In this document: positions 7,428 through 7,744 of the stretch, piece by piece | Layout of the letters: every line of letters starts with the position of its first letter | How positions within the stretch are numbered: the stretch's first letter is position 1 | NCBI GenBank assembly: GCA_947174375.1 | Contig: CAMWIS010000077.1 | Location: 1 to 7,744 of the forward strand | DNA length: 7,744 bases | DNA from: an uncultured Bacteroidales bacterium | Lineage (GTDB): Bacteria > Bacteroidota > Bacteroidia > Bacteroidales > P3 | Direction: 5' to 3' | Position numbers and translations under genes: made by a program | Notes under the pieces: model-generated | What the model saw: the letters and a program-made list of their open reading frames with translations, nothing else | Databases searched by the model: none | What the model was told of the DNA's origin: nothing

Positions 7428-7744
7428 ATGCGTATCGACAAGTATCTATGGGCCGTCCGTCTTTTCAAGACCCGCTCTCAGGCGGCGGAGGCCTGCCGCA
7501 ACGGCCGCGTCTTCATCCACGAGGAGGCCGTCAAGGCGGCGCGGGAGATTAAAACCGGCGAGCGGTTCGACCTCAAACAGCACGGCGTCAAGTTCACGTA
7601 CCAGGCCGTGGGCGTGCCGCCTTCGCGCGTCGGCGCCGCGCTCGTGCCCCAATACCTCCTTGACCTGACGCCCGACTCGGAGAAGGCCAAGCTCACGGCC
7701 CAGCGCTCCGTTTCCGCCTTTGAGTACCGCGAGCGCGGCGCCGG
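7428..7744 (+). CDS. S4-domain RNA-binding protein, Hsp15-like (3' truncated by window)
   Basis: The ATG at 7428 opens a frame that runs out of the window after 105 codons. The N-terminus MRIDKYLWAVRLFKTRSQA (residues 1-19), followed by ACRNGRVFI, is the S4 RNA-binding fold as found in the Hsp15/HslR family (compare the RLDKWLWAARFYKTR stretch of E. coli Hsp15). After it come a short beta region (GERFDLKQHGVKFTYQAVG) and a charged segment. Hsp15 binds stalled 50S subunits carrying peptidyl-tRNA; the same role here is inferred from the family. Hsp15-type proteins are about 130 residues, so only the basic C-terminal tail should be missing. The gene begins 24 bases after thiL with no terminator or promoter between them, which suggests one operon. 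Upstream there is only a weak G-rich ribosome site (GGGG at 7417-7420). Confidence 0.9.
   Translation, partial: MRIDKYLWAVRLFKTRSQAAEACRNGRVFIHEEAVKAAREIKTGERFDLKQHGVKFTYQAVGVPPSRVGAALVPQYLLDLTPDSEKAKLTAQRSVSAFEYRERGA

Overview
The window is a compact, GC-rich stretch (about 60 % by eye) in which every supported gene lies on the + strand. It looks like chromosomal core sequence from a high-GC member of the Bacteroidota, probably Bacteroidales and perhaps Rikenellaceae-like. The signs are weak or absent Shine-Dalgarno sites with A/T-rich leaders, a promoter-like TAnnTTTG variant with a correctly spaced upstream box, and a large multidomain outer-membrane protein of a type I associate with this phylum. 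The genus is inference only. I see no mobile element, tRNA, rRNA, CRISPR array or attachment site.

Layout. Positions 10-903 encode a YitT-family inner-membrane protein whose true start may lie before the window. After a 70-base A-rich leader comes pckA (974-2608), an ATP-dependent PEP carboxykinase with its known active-site residues intact. A strong intrinsic terminator (2638-2674) closes pckA. Almost touching that terminator is a 1181-residue gene (2687-6232). It encodes a signal peptide, a degenerate gluzincin-like peptidase domain, a TolB/PD40-like beta-propeller, a disordered Ala/Arg/Pro-rich linker, and a C-terminal barrel with Omp85 hallmarks (MRGF and FADVG). A putative Bacteroidota-type promoter (6240-6271) then precedes thiL (thiamine-monophosphate kinase, best start 6309). 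Twenty-four bases after thiL comes an S4-domain RNA-binding protein of the Hsp15 type, cut by the window end.

How the genes relate. They do not form one pathway: central carbon metabolism (pckA), cofactor synthesis (thiL) and ribosome- or RNA-associated housekeeping (S4 protein) sit beside two envelope proteins. thiL and the S4 gene probably share a transcript. pckA probably ends its own unit. The part most worth attention is the 1181-residue protein. It appears to be an Omp85-superfamily barrel in which a pseudo-peptidase and a propeller take the place of POTRA domains. Its substrate and role cannot be read from the sequence.
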